Assembly: GCA_032622095.1 (NCBI GenBank) | Contig: CP136068.1 | Span: 159,295,465-159,359,464 of the forward strand | From: Siphonodentalium dalli | Lineage: Eukaryota > Mollusca > Scaphopoda > Gadilida > Siphonodentaliidae | Direction of reading: 5' to 3' | Length of the DNA: 64,000 nucleotides | In this document: positions 23,572 to 34,990 of the stretch, piece after piece | How positions within the stretch are numbered: the stretch's first letter is position 1 | Layout: every line of letters begins with the position of its first letter | Notes under the pieces: generated by a model | What the model was told of the DNA's origin: nothing | What the model saw: only the letters and a program-made list of their open reading frames with translations | Databases searched by the model: none | Made by a program: the position numbers and the translations under genes

Positions 23572-23724
23572 TTTATAATTTAAATTTCCAACCAAACGTT
23601 TGGTTATGAATTACTATTTTCACAAAGCACAACATCTGAAACCGTACATGTAACCGTAGACGATGAGATAAATCTCTACTCTGGCTAATCCCGTAGTTAT
23701 GGTATTACACCCTTTCAAAACTTG

Positions 23725-24076
23725 TTAACCCTTTACCCAACAGAAGGGCCCTGTGCCGATGCATTCTCTTATATATGCGAGTCGACCATAGGTCGCCTCG
23801 CATATATAAGAGAATGCATTGGCTTAACACATTAAAAATTATAAAATTGTTAAAGAATGTAAGAAAAAATGGTAAAAAGTGTTTATATATGGTCGACTCG
23901 CATATATAAGAGAATGCATTGGCACAGGGCATAACTGTAATTATCACAATGTGGTCAAGGAGCCGGTTCCAATGATATCCATATTTGTATGGTTCTATTG
24001 AGACAGACCGAAGATATTTTAGGCTGTTGAAGCTTTATTTGGCCGGTTTTGGCCGTTTTGTTGGGTAAAGGGTTAA
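23725..24076. mobile_element. Type A TTAA MITE with one hairpin reduced
   Basis: It has TTAA at both ends and terminal repeats as in the other copies. The first core (23757-23824) is complete. The second has lost one arm by deletion (about 23882-23930). Block A has an unoccupied counterpart near 18090, where AAACTGTTTGATATTATGAC corresponds to the joined flanks. Confidence 0.85.
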
Positions 24077-24320
24077 TGTTGTGACCTGTTCTGTCGGGGA
24101 ACGTTATATCCATTGAACCAAATACGCATGCAATATATTACCTTGTTGATACTTGTTCCTTGATCATTCATTCCACAGCCGTGGGTAGTCCCAGCTCAAG
24201 ATTGCATGGTGTGACTTTTGTGAACTGATATAGTAATAAATATTAAGTAGCGGAAATACAATGCAGGCAACTCAAAAATTATGTCCCCCTGATACATCCG
24301 GCAATATTACTCAAATAATT
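24077..24320 (+). pseudogene. Peptide locus that lost its coding exon
   Basis: The left part (GACCTGTTCTGTCGGGGAAC, GATTGCATG, TTTTGTGAACTGATAT) matches 18100-18260, upstream of gene 3. From 24250 the text (AAGTAGCGGAAATACAATGC, TGATACATCCGG) matches the intron start right after gene 3 (19395-19455). The 1.1 kb between, including the whole leader exon, is absent. The break falls at the position of the splice donor. Confidence 0.6.
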
Positions 24321-24647
24321 GTCAAATAATCACCGCCAATCACTGCGAATCGCCGCAAAAAACACCGACAACAATTTTAATTATATCATCATAAATTTAT
24401 TTTCCCAATTTCAATGTTAACACGTACAGAAACAATTGAGATATCTAACGGTGTTTACCTCATTAATGAAACAACAAGTTAATAACAGTTCTGAGTGACG
24501 TCAGATACTTCAGCGGTTAACATAACTTATTATCAGACCTAAAAATAGATCAAGTTTTCCCAGCGACGTTCAATGTCACGACGTCTTTTTCCAATCAAAG
24601 AGCGTTTCATCTAATAAAACATTTATCGCATTTTTTCTTGGTCGACA

Positions 24648-26254
24648 CAGGGGGGGGGGGGGGGGGGTCGCGGAAAAAATTTACATATATAGGGCGAAAA
24701 AAATGTTTTTGCCCCTTTTGGGGACCCACCACCCCTCTACCTGCAATTTTTTTCTCTTTTTTTCGCCCAATTTTTGGGACCCACCAAACATAAAATATAA
24801 ACCAAATCAAAGCCTAGCAAAGAATTGTTCCATTTCTTATTATTTAATACTATTCCCAGCATTTTAGTAAACCTCTAAACTGCTCTAAAGGGAGATAATT
24901 ATATTAGTATAAAATGTGGAAATGCTGAACGCATGCACTTAAAAACATTGGGCATAATGCCATAAAACATAATAATTACGAGGTAATACATTTCCTGATA
25001 TCCTCAATATCTCCATATTCTTTTATATAACAGTAGTATAAGATGTTTTAGAGTCAAGGCCCAATAGTAATACTGTAGTAATAGGGGTAGAACAAATTTC
25101 ATCTGGGACCCAAGCCAAGGAAAGTCACACTCACAGCAGCTCAGTCTAAATACATGTATGTATGTCATGTTGGTTTGCAGATTGACATATACCAATATTA
25201 GCGAAAAATTGGTAGTATTATTAACTTATTATCAGAGTATAAAGTTTAGTTTAAAGCCAGCAGAGATATCCAAGCCACGGTCACCTTGTACAAACCGTCT
25301 GTATACATGTAGGTTCCCCCTGTGCAATGTGGTTTACTGGACGTATCACATGGAAACCCATTATAAGAACAAGCATCCTGGATCAGACTGTTCAGTTGAG
25401 ATATGTGACTCTGAGAAAGTTCGCATGAAGAGAGTTGCATAGATTACCTGTGCAGTTTGATCCAGGTTAGTATGATTTATAATTAGTTTCAAGAACAAAG
25501 TTCATATTAGTCATGTTTATATTCTAGCTTTATGTTGCATATGGAATAAGTTGAGACTTTAATACCAAAAGCTACTTGTATAGTTACATTGCTCTATCCT
25601 GCTATATCCTAAATTGAATATCAAAGCAACCAATAATGAACAAACAACTAATAATTACAATACCATATGTATTGGCAGTCAAATAACTGGAACTCCAAGA
25701 TATACTACCTTATTACATGTATATGTACAGTACCTAACTGCTTAGACTTGTGAATAATAACTGTGGTTGATTTAATATCACAAAAGGCTAAGTTTTCATA
25801 TTGTTATCCAAATAGTATGAACTTTTTGTATGAGTTATTTTGTTTTATAGTTTTAAACCAGTGGAATATAGTGGAACTGTTATTTTTGTTTGTATCATCA
25901 AGTTTATCTTGATAACAAATAATATCCATTATGTGGATTAAGAACAGAAGATGGTAATCATTTCATAATTATGCTTATATAATATATCTTTCATCCGTCG
26001 AAATCTGGTACATTAATTTTGACATACATCAGCATACATACACCCCTAAATGGTAGTTAGTTCTGGTTAGTATGTTTTAAATAGCATAGTGTGTCATATG
26101 GTTGATATTAAAAGATTACATGAGCACAAAAGCAGTGATTTTAAGTGGAGGAAAAAATTTGCATTTTTGGTCATTTACGCATTTTTTCCGGGTGAAATGA
26201 CCCACCCACCCCCGCCTCATATATGGAATTTTTGTGCGCGACCCCCCCCCCCTG
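24648..26254. mobile_element. hAT-like element, 1.6 kb, with zinc-finger ORF
   Basis: The ends are CAGGGGG (18 or so G) and the inverse C-run plus CTG. GTCGACA flanks both sides (24641-24647 and 26255-26261). Subterminal text GGTCGCGGAAAAAATTTACA is mirrored at the right as AATTTTTGTGCGCGACC. Terminal CAGGG and a 7-base identical flank suit a hAT-type element. The only notable frame is the finger ORF at 25158. No transposase catalytic core was recognised, so it is probably non-autonomous or has captured a gene piece. Confidence 0.6.
25158..25442 (+). CDS. Zinc-finger ORF inside the hAT-like element
   Basis: The frame gives 94 aa; the start codon is uncertain because there is no clear context. 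Residues about 51-73 read C-x4-C-x11-H-x4-H with an HYKNKHPG tail, close to a C2H2-type finger. Such fingers are common at the N-terminus of transposases and in host zinc-finger genes. It may be an exon: a GTTAGT donor-like site follows the stop at about 25466. Not assigned to a named protein. Confidence 0.35.
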   Translation: MYVMLVCRLTYTNISEKLVVLLTYYQSIKFSLKPAEISKPRSPCTNRLYTCRFPLCNVVYWTYHMETHYKNKHPGSDCSVEICDSEKVRMKRVA

Positions 26255-26417
26255 GTCGACATGGTAAATTGTTAGCCACTGGAAGTCAATATTCGGCCTA
26301 CAATTTGAAAAGTCCTCGTGTCAACCTCGAAACAATGCGATAATTGTATAATACTTTGTACTTTTAATGGCCGCGATAGTTACACATTGTGGACATTGTT
26401 ATTTTCCATGACATCTT

Positions 26418-26632
26418 TAACCCCTTCCTGAGGCGGGCTGTGCTGGTGCAGCATAAACTATCCTGTGCCAGTACATTATCTCACATATGCGAGTCCCCCA
26501 AAGGGACCTTTGTATATAAGAAAATGCGCTGCCTTGCAAGGTCAAGGTAAATATCGTTAGACCAATGTATGTTCTTATGTATGCGAGGCTCATCACGAGA
26601 GACTCGCATACACAATAGATTGAATTGGCACA
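26418..26632. mobile_element. Type E fragments
   Basis: TTAACCCCTTCCTGAGGCGG starts the piece. Degenerate hairpins with TATCTCACATATGCGAGTCC and CGAGGCTCATCACGAGAGAC follow. The right end of the same element (CTCCAGTCATGGAAGGG) may be at 27095-27111, on the far side of the type C MITE. Confidence 0.5.
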
Positions 26633-27072
26633 ATAGCTATCACAGTTCTGAGTCTGTAGAATTTGGTGGGATTTTTTTTTCCCTGTGCCAATGCATAGGT
26701 CGCCTCGCATATATAAGAGAATGCATTGGCCTAACAATTTTTTACAATTTTAATAATTTGTTTTTGTATTCTTTAACAATTTTATAATTTCACCCACACA
26801 GAGCCCCAGACAAACATGAGCAGACGACACTCTTCTATATGCTTCTATATATGTGTGGGGCTCCCTGCAGGGTAATGGATGTTTTTTTATTTTATGTCCT
26901 AAAAATTGTAAGAAACATTTATTTAAAAAACATGATAAAAAATTGTTAGGCCAATGCATTCTCTTATATATGCGAGGCGACCTATGATCGACTCGCATAT
27001 ATAAGAGAATGCATTGGCACAGGGTAAAAAAATTCCACCAAATTATACAGACTCAGAACTGTGATAGCTATT
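26633..27072. mobile_element. Type C MITE
   Basis: Terminal repeats are ATAGCTATCACAGTTCTGAG and inverse, followed by TCTGTAGAATTTGGTGG. Inside is the same cassette as in type B: a reduced left core (26685-26735), the GAGCCCCAGACAAACATG spacer, and a complete right core (26950-27021). The cassette is shared with types A, B and D, but the ends are not. Confidence 0.8.
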
Positions 27073-27144
27073 TTCAGCAACGTTTCAGGAAGCTCCAGTC
27101 ATGGAAGGGATAATAACCAAGGCGAATTATAAAGTAATAATTGT

Positions 27145-27611
27145 TTAACCCTTTACCCAACAGAACGGCCCTGTGCCAATGCATTCTCTTATATATGCGA
27201 GTCAACCATAGGTCGCCTTGCATATATAAGAAAATGCATTGGCTTAACACATATTAAAAATGATAAAATTGTCAAAGAATGTAGAAAAATATTATAAAAA
27301 TTGTTAAAAAATGTAAGAACAAATTACTAAAATTGTTAAAGAATGTAAGAAAAAATGGTAAAAAGTGTTAAAAAAAGAATTTTTTTTAGGCCAATGTATT
27401 CACTTATATATGCGAGGCGACCTATGGTCGACTCGCATATATAAGAGAATGCATTGGCACAGGGCATAACTGTAACCATCAGAATGTGGTCAATGAACCG
27501 GTTCCAATGATATCCATATTTGTATGGTGTTATTGAGACAGCCCGAAGATATTTTAGGCTGTTGAAGCTTTATTTGGGCGTTTTTGGCCGTTTTGTTGGG
27601 TAAAAGGTTAA
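27145..27611. mobile_element. Type A TTAA MITE, enlarged spacer
   Basis: TTAA lies at both ends. The right terminal repeat has one change (AAAAGGTTAA). Cores are at 27177-27242 and 27392-27460. The spacer is about 150 bases and contains repeated GTTAAAGAATGTAAGAA-like units, making this copy 467 bp. Confidence 0.85.
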
Positions 27612-27784
27612 CCCATGGGGAGTCTCACACAGATAAAAGTGTGTACTACGGAGTGCCATTTGCTGTGGTTTATATGGGACTATCTATACATGTATATCAT
27701 AGAAGGGCTAATCTGATGTCTGGTGTCCTTGAGCAGACATTGACGGAGGTATGTAAGGTTTTATTCAACTTTTTAAAAATTTAG

Positions 27785-27889
27785 GTATGAAGAAAAAGGA
27801 TGTCCTTCGTGCAGTTGCGCAATAAGCGTGCCAACTTATAACAAGTTTCGAAGAGCTACGAAATTGGGGAACAAATGCATACCTAAACT
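27785..27889 (+). CDS. Lone type II mature-domain exon (105 nt)
   Basis: The exon follows an acceptor-like TTTTTAAAAATTTAG and ends at a GTGAGT donor (from 27890). Both junctions are phase 2, and the length is divisible by three. It encodes YEEKG and then a type II cysteine core (GCPSCSC), a 19-residue loop with LGNK, and a last cysteine followed by IPK. YEEKGC parallels RKEKGC of the exon at 57176. If the intron is retained, a TGA follows at 27891. No leader exon was found upstream; MITEs fill that region. It may be an orphan exon or part of a gene whose first exon lies further upstream. Confidence 0.55.
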
Positions 27890-27893
27890 GTGA

Positions 27894-29310
27894 GTAGAGT
27901 GCAAATAGATGCACGTTGAAAGGGGTACTGTACGCCATTTTCATTAAATTTCCGGTGACAACAACGATCTAATATCGATAATATATAGAAACATAAGTAA
28001 TTTGAGTCGAAGATGTATTCTGTGAACGCTCAGGTTAATAGGCAATCTTAAAATTTTATAATTTAAAAGTTAATAATTTGATATAAATTGAATTTATGAC
28101 TGGAGCCATAAAATGGCGTCAATTAAATTACGAATTACCGTAATCAAAAATAGTAATTGAGGGATACTGGATTTTTAAACCGATCGCACACACGATTGCT
28201 TAAAATATTATGATGATACGGAGAGAACATTCAAGCCACTCACTGACTAGCGACGATACAATAACTTAAATGATTATATGGGACTAGTATGCATATAATA
28301 TAACTTTTATTTGATTCATTTGGTTGAAAACTTTACAAAAATTACTCGACAACGACAATTTGTATTTTTGCATTCCGGTAAATTTGTCATCCGTAACATG
28401 ACTTCGTACTCAACAGACTTTCAAATAATGGAAAAATTGTTACCTCATTCTCCGACTCGGAGACTATAGAAACCAACAACAACATTTGGCGTACAGTACC
28501 CCTTTAAATAAATACTAACCATAGAAACATTTGTTAAATTACAATTACATTATATATGGTCACTGATGTTCTCGTGGGGAACTCGAACCTTCCATATTCT
28601 CTGCAATCAACATTATAATACCAAATTTTCAAAATACGCGTCGCAAGATTGTGTCGACACATTGCGCTATAGTATAAATACAGTCCATAATCACCCTGGT
28701 TATGTGGTCCGAACTGTAGTTACCTTGCCTGGTAATATTTAGCACGCAGAGCAGCAGTTCCTGCACGCAGATTATAGTTTTAAGTTCAGATCAGGTCATT
28801 TAGTTACGCAGTGTGTGTATATAAACACATTAACTGCTCACACCAAGTGTTTTTTTAGATGATATCGCATTCATACAATCTTCGTACAAACAATAAATAT
28901 AGTCTTGAGGAAATTCATAATTTGGAAACTTTTATTTATGAGTTAAAACCTAGGATTAACCAATGCTATCCGTGCCTTTAAGAGAAGACATACACAGTAT
29001 ATCTTAATTCATTTGAGAGGTAGAACATATAAAACGGTTGGTCGCTGTATGTACCACGGATTGCTAGAATAATTAAACATTGAACACAATTCAATCACAA
29101 GTATCGCATGTAGCTTTGTAAGAGGAAGCGTCATTTATGTCATACTGTTGGGTTAACTCTTTAACTGCATGCTATTTAATAAATGACATGCATATTGATT
29201 GCCAGTCGTTGGAATTTTGACCAGCAGAGTAATTAAACAGTGCGTAAAACAAGAAGGAATGTTTAGAATAGCCAAACACCGCGAAAATAACACACTTAGG
29301 TATATGTTCT
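27894..29310. other. Gene-free stretch
   Basis: AT-rich text with no open frame of note, no leader and no splice-bounded cysteine exon. A GGTTCGAGTTCC-like word on the minus strand near 28577 lacks a matching A box. Confidence 0.4.
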
Positions 29311-29317
29311 TAATATA

Positions 29318-31279
29318 GCATCATGGCAAATTAGTAGAACCCACCAGCATCATAGCAAATTATTTGGACCGACCAACAGCATAGCAAATCAGCAACACCC
29401 ATCAACGTCATAGCAAATCAACAGCACTCACCGAAATCATAACAATTTAGCAGAATCCACCAGTATCAAAATAATCAGCAGGACCCATCAGCGTCATAGC
29501 AAATTAGCAGGACCCACAAACATCATAGCAAATTAGCAGGACCACATACATCAGGACCCACCAGCATCATTTAAAATTGGTAGGGGCCACCAGTATCATA
29601 GCAAAGCAGTATGACCCACCAGCAGCATAGCAAATTAGCAGGAGCCACAAACATCATAGTAAATTAGCAGGACCCATCAACATCATACACATACATCAGG
29701 AGCCACCAGCATCATGTAAAATTGGTAGGGGCCACCAGTATCATATCAAATTAGTAGCACCCACCAGCAGCATAGCAAATTAGCAGGACACACCAACATC
29801 ATACAAATTCAGCAGGACCCACCAGCATCATTTAAAATTAGCAGGGGCCACCAGTATCCTGGCAAATCAGCAGTACCCACCAGCAGCATAGCAAATTATG
29901 AGGACCCACCAACATCATAGCAAATTATCAGGACCCATCAACATCATAGCAAATTAACAGGACCCACCAAAATCATAGCAAATTAGCAGGACCCACCAGC
30001 AGCATAGCAAATTACCAGAACACACCAGCATCATAGCAAATTATCAGGACTCACCAGCATCATAGCAAATTATCAGGACCCACCAGCATCATGGCGATTT
30101 ATCATGATCCACCAACATCATAACAAATTATCAGGATCCACCAACATCATAGCAAATTATCAGGACCCACCAACATCATAGCAAATCAGTATGACCCACC
30201 AGCAGCATAGCAAATTAGCAGGACCCACAAACATCATAGTAAATTAGCAGGACCCACCAACATCATACACATACATCAGGAGCCACCAGCGTTATTTAAA
30301 ATCGGTATGGGCCACCAGTATCATATCAAATCAGTAGCACCCACCAGCAGCATAGCACATTAGCAGGACACACCAACATCATACAAATTTAGCAGGACCC
30401 ACCAGCATCATTGAAAATCAACAGGGCCACCAGTATCCTAGCAAATCAGCAGTACCCACCAGCAGCATAACAAATTATGAGGACCCACCAACATCATAGC
30501 AAATTATCAGGACCCATCAACATCATAGCAAATTATCAGGACCCACCAACATCATAACAAATTATCAGGACCCACCAGCATAATAGCAAATTATCAACAC
30601 CCACCAACATCATGCCAAATTATCAGGACCCACCAACACCATAACAAGTTATCAGGACCCACAAGAGCAATAGCAAATTACCACATAACCCACCAGCACC
30701 ATAGCAAATTATCAGGACCAACCAACATCATAGCAAATTATCAGGACCCACCAGCATCATACCGAATTATCAGGGTCCACCAACATCATAGAAAATTATC
30801 AGGACCCACAAACATCATAGCAAATTATCAGGACCCACCAGCATCATACAAAATTTATCAGGACCCACCAGCATCGTAGCAAATTATCAGGACCCACCAA
30901 CAACATGCCAAATTATCAGGACCCACCAACATCATAGCAAGTTAGCAGGACCAACCAGCATCATAGCAAATTACCAGAACCCACCAGCATCATAGCAAAT
31001 TATCATGATCCACCAACATCATATCAAATTATCAGGACCCACCAACATCATGGCCAATTGTCAACACCCACCAACATCATGACAAATTATCAGGACCCAC
31101 CAACATCATGCCAAATTATCAGGACCGACCAGCATCATAGGAAACTTAATCAGGACCCACCATCGTCATACAAGGTATCAAGACACACCAACATCATAGC
31201 AAATCAGCTGGACCCGCAAAAATCATAGCAGACTTGCTGGACCCACCAACATCATGGCAATTCGACAGGACACACCGAC
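29318..31279 (+). repeat. 29-bp minisatellite, about 2 kb
   Basis: The consensus unit is CAGGACCCACCARCATCATA followed by GCAAATTAT, about 65 copies. The array shows a higher-order pattern: a group of units around 29550-29900 recurs around 30200-30480 with the same variant copies (GGGGCCACCAGTATC, CATACACATACATCAGGA). A stray unit occurs at 32619-32640, beyond the hAT fragment. Period 29 does not keep a frame. Confidence 0.9.
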
Positions 31280-31299
31280 TAGGGCCCGGCCAAGCGGAC

Positions 31300-31385
31300 T
31301 TTTTTCGTTCGAATCGAATCTCGAATCGAATCAGCCGAATGATATCGAATCGAATCGAATCTTCGAATCGAATCATAGAAAACCT
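31300..31385. repeat. CGAAT simple repeat
   Basis: Runs of CGAATCGAATC occupy this stretch. It starts just after TAGGGCCCGGCC (31280), where the minisatellite is interrupted. Similar CGAATA-rich text is at 57290-57345 and 58220-58275. Confidence 0.7.
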
Positions 31386-32221
31386 GAGTTCAATTACTGG
31401 GACAAATATATAGTGAATAAACATCGATTTTATTAATAACAGTTACAAACTATTCGTTAACTAGTTGATTTGTTTTCAACTTGTGCGATTATCTCCCTGG
31501 AAAAAAATATTCAAATAAACGTACTCGGCTAATATCGTACGCTGTTAGGTCCATACACACTACACAACCGATCACAATTCATCGTAAATGATTCGTAATA
31601 TAACTACGCCGCACATCATCAATCACAGCTGGGTATACAGTGCAGCGCCATGCTGGCTATACAACTGGCATCGGGACTCGGCAATGCAGTTATTACAATG
31701 AATACTATTGTGACTCGGGGAAAATAAACTGGATAGTTTAATTCATGCAAAATCAGTCAATATAATACAACATGAAGTGGGCCAACGTTCATCGTTCTAC
31801 ACTTTGACAGCAACTGAATTTCATCAAAGGAAATATAAACGCAGTTATTAAAAACTAAAACAGCAACTGAATTTCATCAAAGCAATTTCATCAAATTTAG
31901 TCAGCGATACTTAGAAGTTAGAGTCAACGGTCAAGTCAACGGTCGCAATTTCATCAAAGCAACTGAATTTCATCAAAGGAAATATAAACGCAGTTATTGA
32001 AAACTAAAACATGGTCACTTTGGAAACATTATCTTGTAATGAGTCAGCGAAGGGTTAGCTTTCACTGGGGTTATGGAAAGCGAACGAGACTCAACAAGTC
32101 ATCTCTGCATTTACTCGCAAAAGCTGCGAACTTAGCAGTTAGCACATGTAATCATGTATATACTTGGTATTCAAGCGCCAAACTATTCACTCTTAATTTC
32201 ACTGGCTTTTGCAGTTTGTAC
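31386..32221. other. Gene-free stretch with a small internal duplication
   Basis: CAACTGAATTTCATCAAAGG and the text around it occur at about 31810, 31862 and 31962, so a piece of roughly 100 bases is duplicated. No gene was recognised. Confidence 0.45.
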
Positions 32222-32618
32222 CAGTGGCGGAAAGAGTAAGTTCGAGTTGCTGGGGGCCCAGATTAACGTTTCCGCGTTATAGTTGGAGAGACTGTGCCTT
32301 TGGACCGTTAATATGTTCCCTCCAACTGAATTTACTCTCACTGGAACAATTCGTCGCTTGAATAACGAGTATATCCTTCGCAGTTGTAGCGAGTAAAGGC
32401 AATGCAGACTGGTTCGATTTCAAAAACTCCAGTGGAGAGTCATCCCTTTTTAATAACACAACCCGCGAGTATACCCCCCATTTCCTTGGTTAGCCGTACA
32501 TATAATGAATTGTCACCAGGGTCCAGTACATTGTCTCTCTCGTGGGCAGCTTCAACGTCATCAAACATAACGTCAACTAAACTCTCGGTAGGTGGAGTCA
32601 CCGGTTTATTAACCACCG
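32222..32618 (-). pseudogene. hAT transposase C-terminal fragment
   Basis: On the minus strand the text encodes the C-terminal dimerisation region of a hAT transposase: PLEFLKSNQSALPLLATTAK, then DILVIQATNCSSESKFS. This is the family's usual pattern of a proline-leucine-glutamate entry and an I-x-AT-x-x-SSE block. An upstream part (about 32480-32615) is in another frame, so at least one frameshift is present. CAGTGGCGG at 32222 fits the terminal repeat of the element. The rest of the transposase is missing. Confidence 0.6.
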
Positions 32619-32639
32619 ACAGGACCCACCGACATCATA

Positions 32640-33699
32640 GCATTTCAGCCATTAGCATTAAGGGGATTACCGTTATGCGTTCCGTGCTTAATTTGTACTT
32701 AATTATGTTTTTTGTCGTGTCATAGCTTAGCGCTGTATGTTTCGCAAGACCCTCGCATTTCACCACGACGAATGCTTTGATTGCCACTAATCGATAACAA
32801 TTAAGGTACATGGAAATCACAATTTAAGGACATAATAGAGTCATCTCCCGCACCAAAGAGCTGAGAACACAAATTCACGGTTTCAACGAATGTGCATACA
32901 GCATTACCCACCGCGAACGCTACCCATTCCTTTAAAAATAAAAACGTTTATTTTATTTTCAAAGTGACGTAGTACCGTATTCGTAATAATATTTTGTCGT
33001 CGTTCATTATGCGAATGGTGTCTAGTATTGTACTCATCTTATGTATTTCACATATTATTTATGCTTTATGGACTTAAATACTGTTTAAACTAACGTTGTT
33101 ATCCGTGGGTTAGAAATGAACGCATTTTCATTATTTTCAGAGTATATAACAACTGATAAACAGCACTTACCGAAGACGAGATATCACTTACAGAGACGAG
33201 ATATCACTCCCAACTGCTTCCTGGAACATATCGAGAAAATATCGAGATGCATCGAACAACTATCGCGAACTAGAATTTGCTATGTATATCAATTTGGACA
33301 TTGATATATGAAGTTTGGGGAATTTAGCAATAGAGCTTTACATAAACTATGAGAGGCCCGGGGTTCAATAGCAAGTAGCAATTACAACACCTGTTTGGGA
33401 TCTACTTCAATATTATAATTTTACAAGTCATACCCTGATGCAGGTGAATAGATGTTATGAACATGATAAACATACTTGAATAACTAATCAACAGAATATG
33501 AATTAAATATAGACAATTGAAGTTGTAGAAGGCGTGCGGTGTGTGATAAATACATAACGACACGTGTGTTAATCGATTTGCCGATACGGTACTTGTGCCA
33601 TCACAAAAAGATAGAACTCGAGGTTGCGCCTGTCGTTTTATCCTCCCGCATAAGCAGTCGACAAACCCATTAACACCCATGTTACATGTACATTAATAG
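32640..33699. other. Gene-free stretch
   Basis: Short frames on both strands only. No recognisable domain, leader or repeat array. Confidence 0.35.
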
Positions 33700-34204
33700 A
33701 GTACCAGTCAGAAGAAGTGGTATATTGGGGCGCGACTTTATTGCGATATTGAGCGCGCTTAATTTTGAAAAAGGCGCGATTATAGCGCAATACCAAAAAA
33801 CTCGAGATCTGTCGCGCTTATTATTGCGATATTGAACGCAATATATTGCGATGCAAAGCGCGCTAAATGTCATACAGATCTAGACCCGATAGTGTTATAT
33901 TTATGTTAGATAAATACTGTGCATATAGTGTACATATAGTATTTATAAATATAATTATATACAAATCTAAACATTGTCTCTATTTATGCAATAACCGATA
34001 TAGAAGAAACAATAATTTTATTTAAATACACAATTTTGAGTACAATATATCGCAATATTAAGAGAAAAATATTACGATATTAAGTGCAAAATATTGCAAT
34101 AATATCGCAAACGGCGCTCTTATAAGCGTTTCCACTTGCAATATTGTTGCGATAATTAGCGCGAAAATAGCGCGCTTAATATACAACTTCTTTTGGCTGG
34201 TACT
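33700..34204. mobile_element. MITE rich in GCGC and ATATTGCGA (505 bp)
   Basis: Terminal repeats are AGTACCAGTCAGAAGAAGTG and the inverse of AGTACCAGCCAAAAGAAGTT. Inside, GCGCGCTTAAT, TTGCGATATTG and their inverses are repeated many times on both sides of an AT-rich centre. The flanking duplication is not clear. No coding frame is convincing. Confidence 0.65.
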
Positions 34205-34769
34205 GTGCATGTATGACTTCAGTCTTCGCTGCGTCTTTCTGGGATATATACATTGACAACTGTTTTTGGTAGTTGTCGAACATACGATGTAGAAGGTTAT
34301 AGATTGGAGTCTTGAAAACATTTGCAGACGCAGGGTCGAACAAAACAATTTCCGCAACCTTACGACCACTCCAGCTTCTGTTTAATTTGTTTATGTTTGT
34401 CAAGGTCAACGTTTGGGGACCCACCCCCATAACTAGTAAATACATCACAATAATATGAACAAGTATTTGATCAGCCTGGTTCTTTCCAGCAATTACTATT
34501 TAGCTTATTGCAACAAATCAACACAACCAAAAGAGTGGATAGGAAGCGATCCATTGGTATCTGCTTCCCATCTTGTTGTCAATTTTAATTATATTGAAAT
34601 AACATAATAAAATAACTCGTTGGAAATCCTCTATACATTGAAATAAATGTCCTATCCTTTCCTATCCAACAACAATACAATTTTTGTGGACCCCATTTTC
34701 AAGCCACGTTGCGACTAGTATTACCAACACACACGCAAATTAGCTGGTGTTGCACAAAGTTCACTTATA

Positions 34770-34990
34770 TATGTTCTTAAAATATTATATTTCCAGATAA
34801 ACATGTTGCATTGTTCTAAAAAAATAACATGTTCTGTACATATTCATAGAAAATACTTGCATTTAAAAATGTTTCTTTGCGAGCTGGATCACGGGACTGT
34901 TCTCTATGATTCAAAATGAATAAATAAATCCCCGAAATCTACATGTATACCGGAAGTTCAGAGAAGATATACCACCATATTTAAACTGTT
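34770..34990 (+). repeat. Duplicate block C
   Basis: TTGCATTGTTCTAAAAAAAT, TTCATAGAAAATACTTGCA, GATTCAAAATGAATAAAT, TTCAGAGAAGATATACCACC align in order with blocks A (17200-17820) and B (21940-22400). Its right half is the start of the 3.63-kb tandem unit. Confidence 0.6.

Noticed and set aside
27584-27784. A 36-nt intron (27749-27784) between GTATGT and TTTAG before the lone exon
   Set aside because: Too short for a spliceosomal intron in animals. The frame that would join in phase 2 has a stop just upstream (27741). The acceptor is more likely paired with a distant donor.
28540-28620. Possible tRNA B box on the minus strand (GGTTCGAGTTCC)
   Set aside because: No A box at the right distance and no acceptor stem. 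The same holds for the TTCGAA words near 4570 and 37075.
29318-31279. CRISPR-like array
   Set aside because: Repeats are contiguous, without unique spacers, and the surroundings are clearly eukaryotic.
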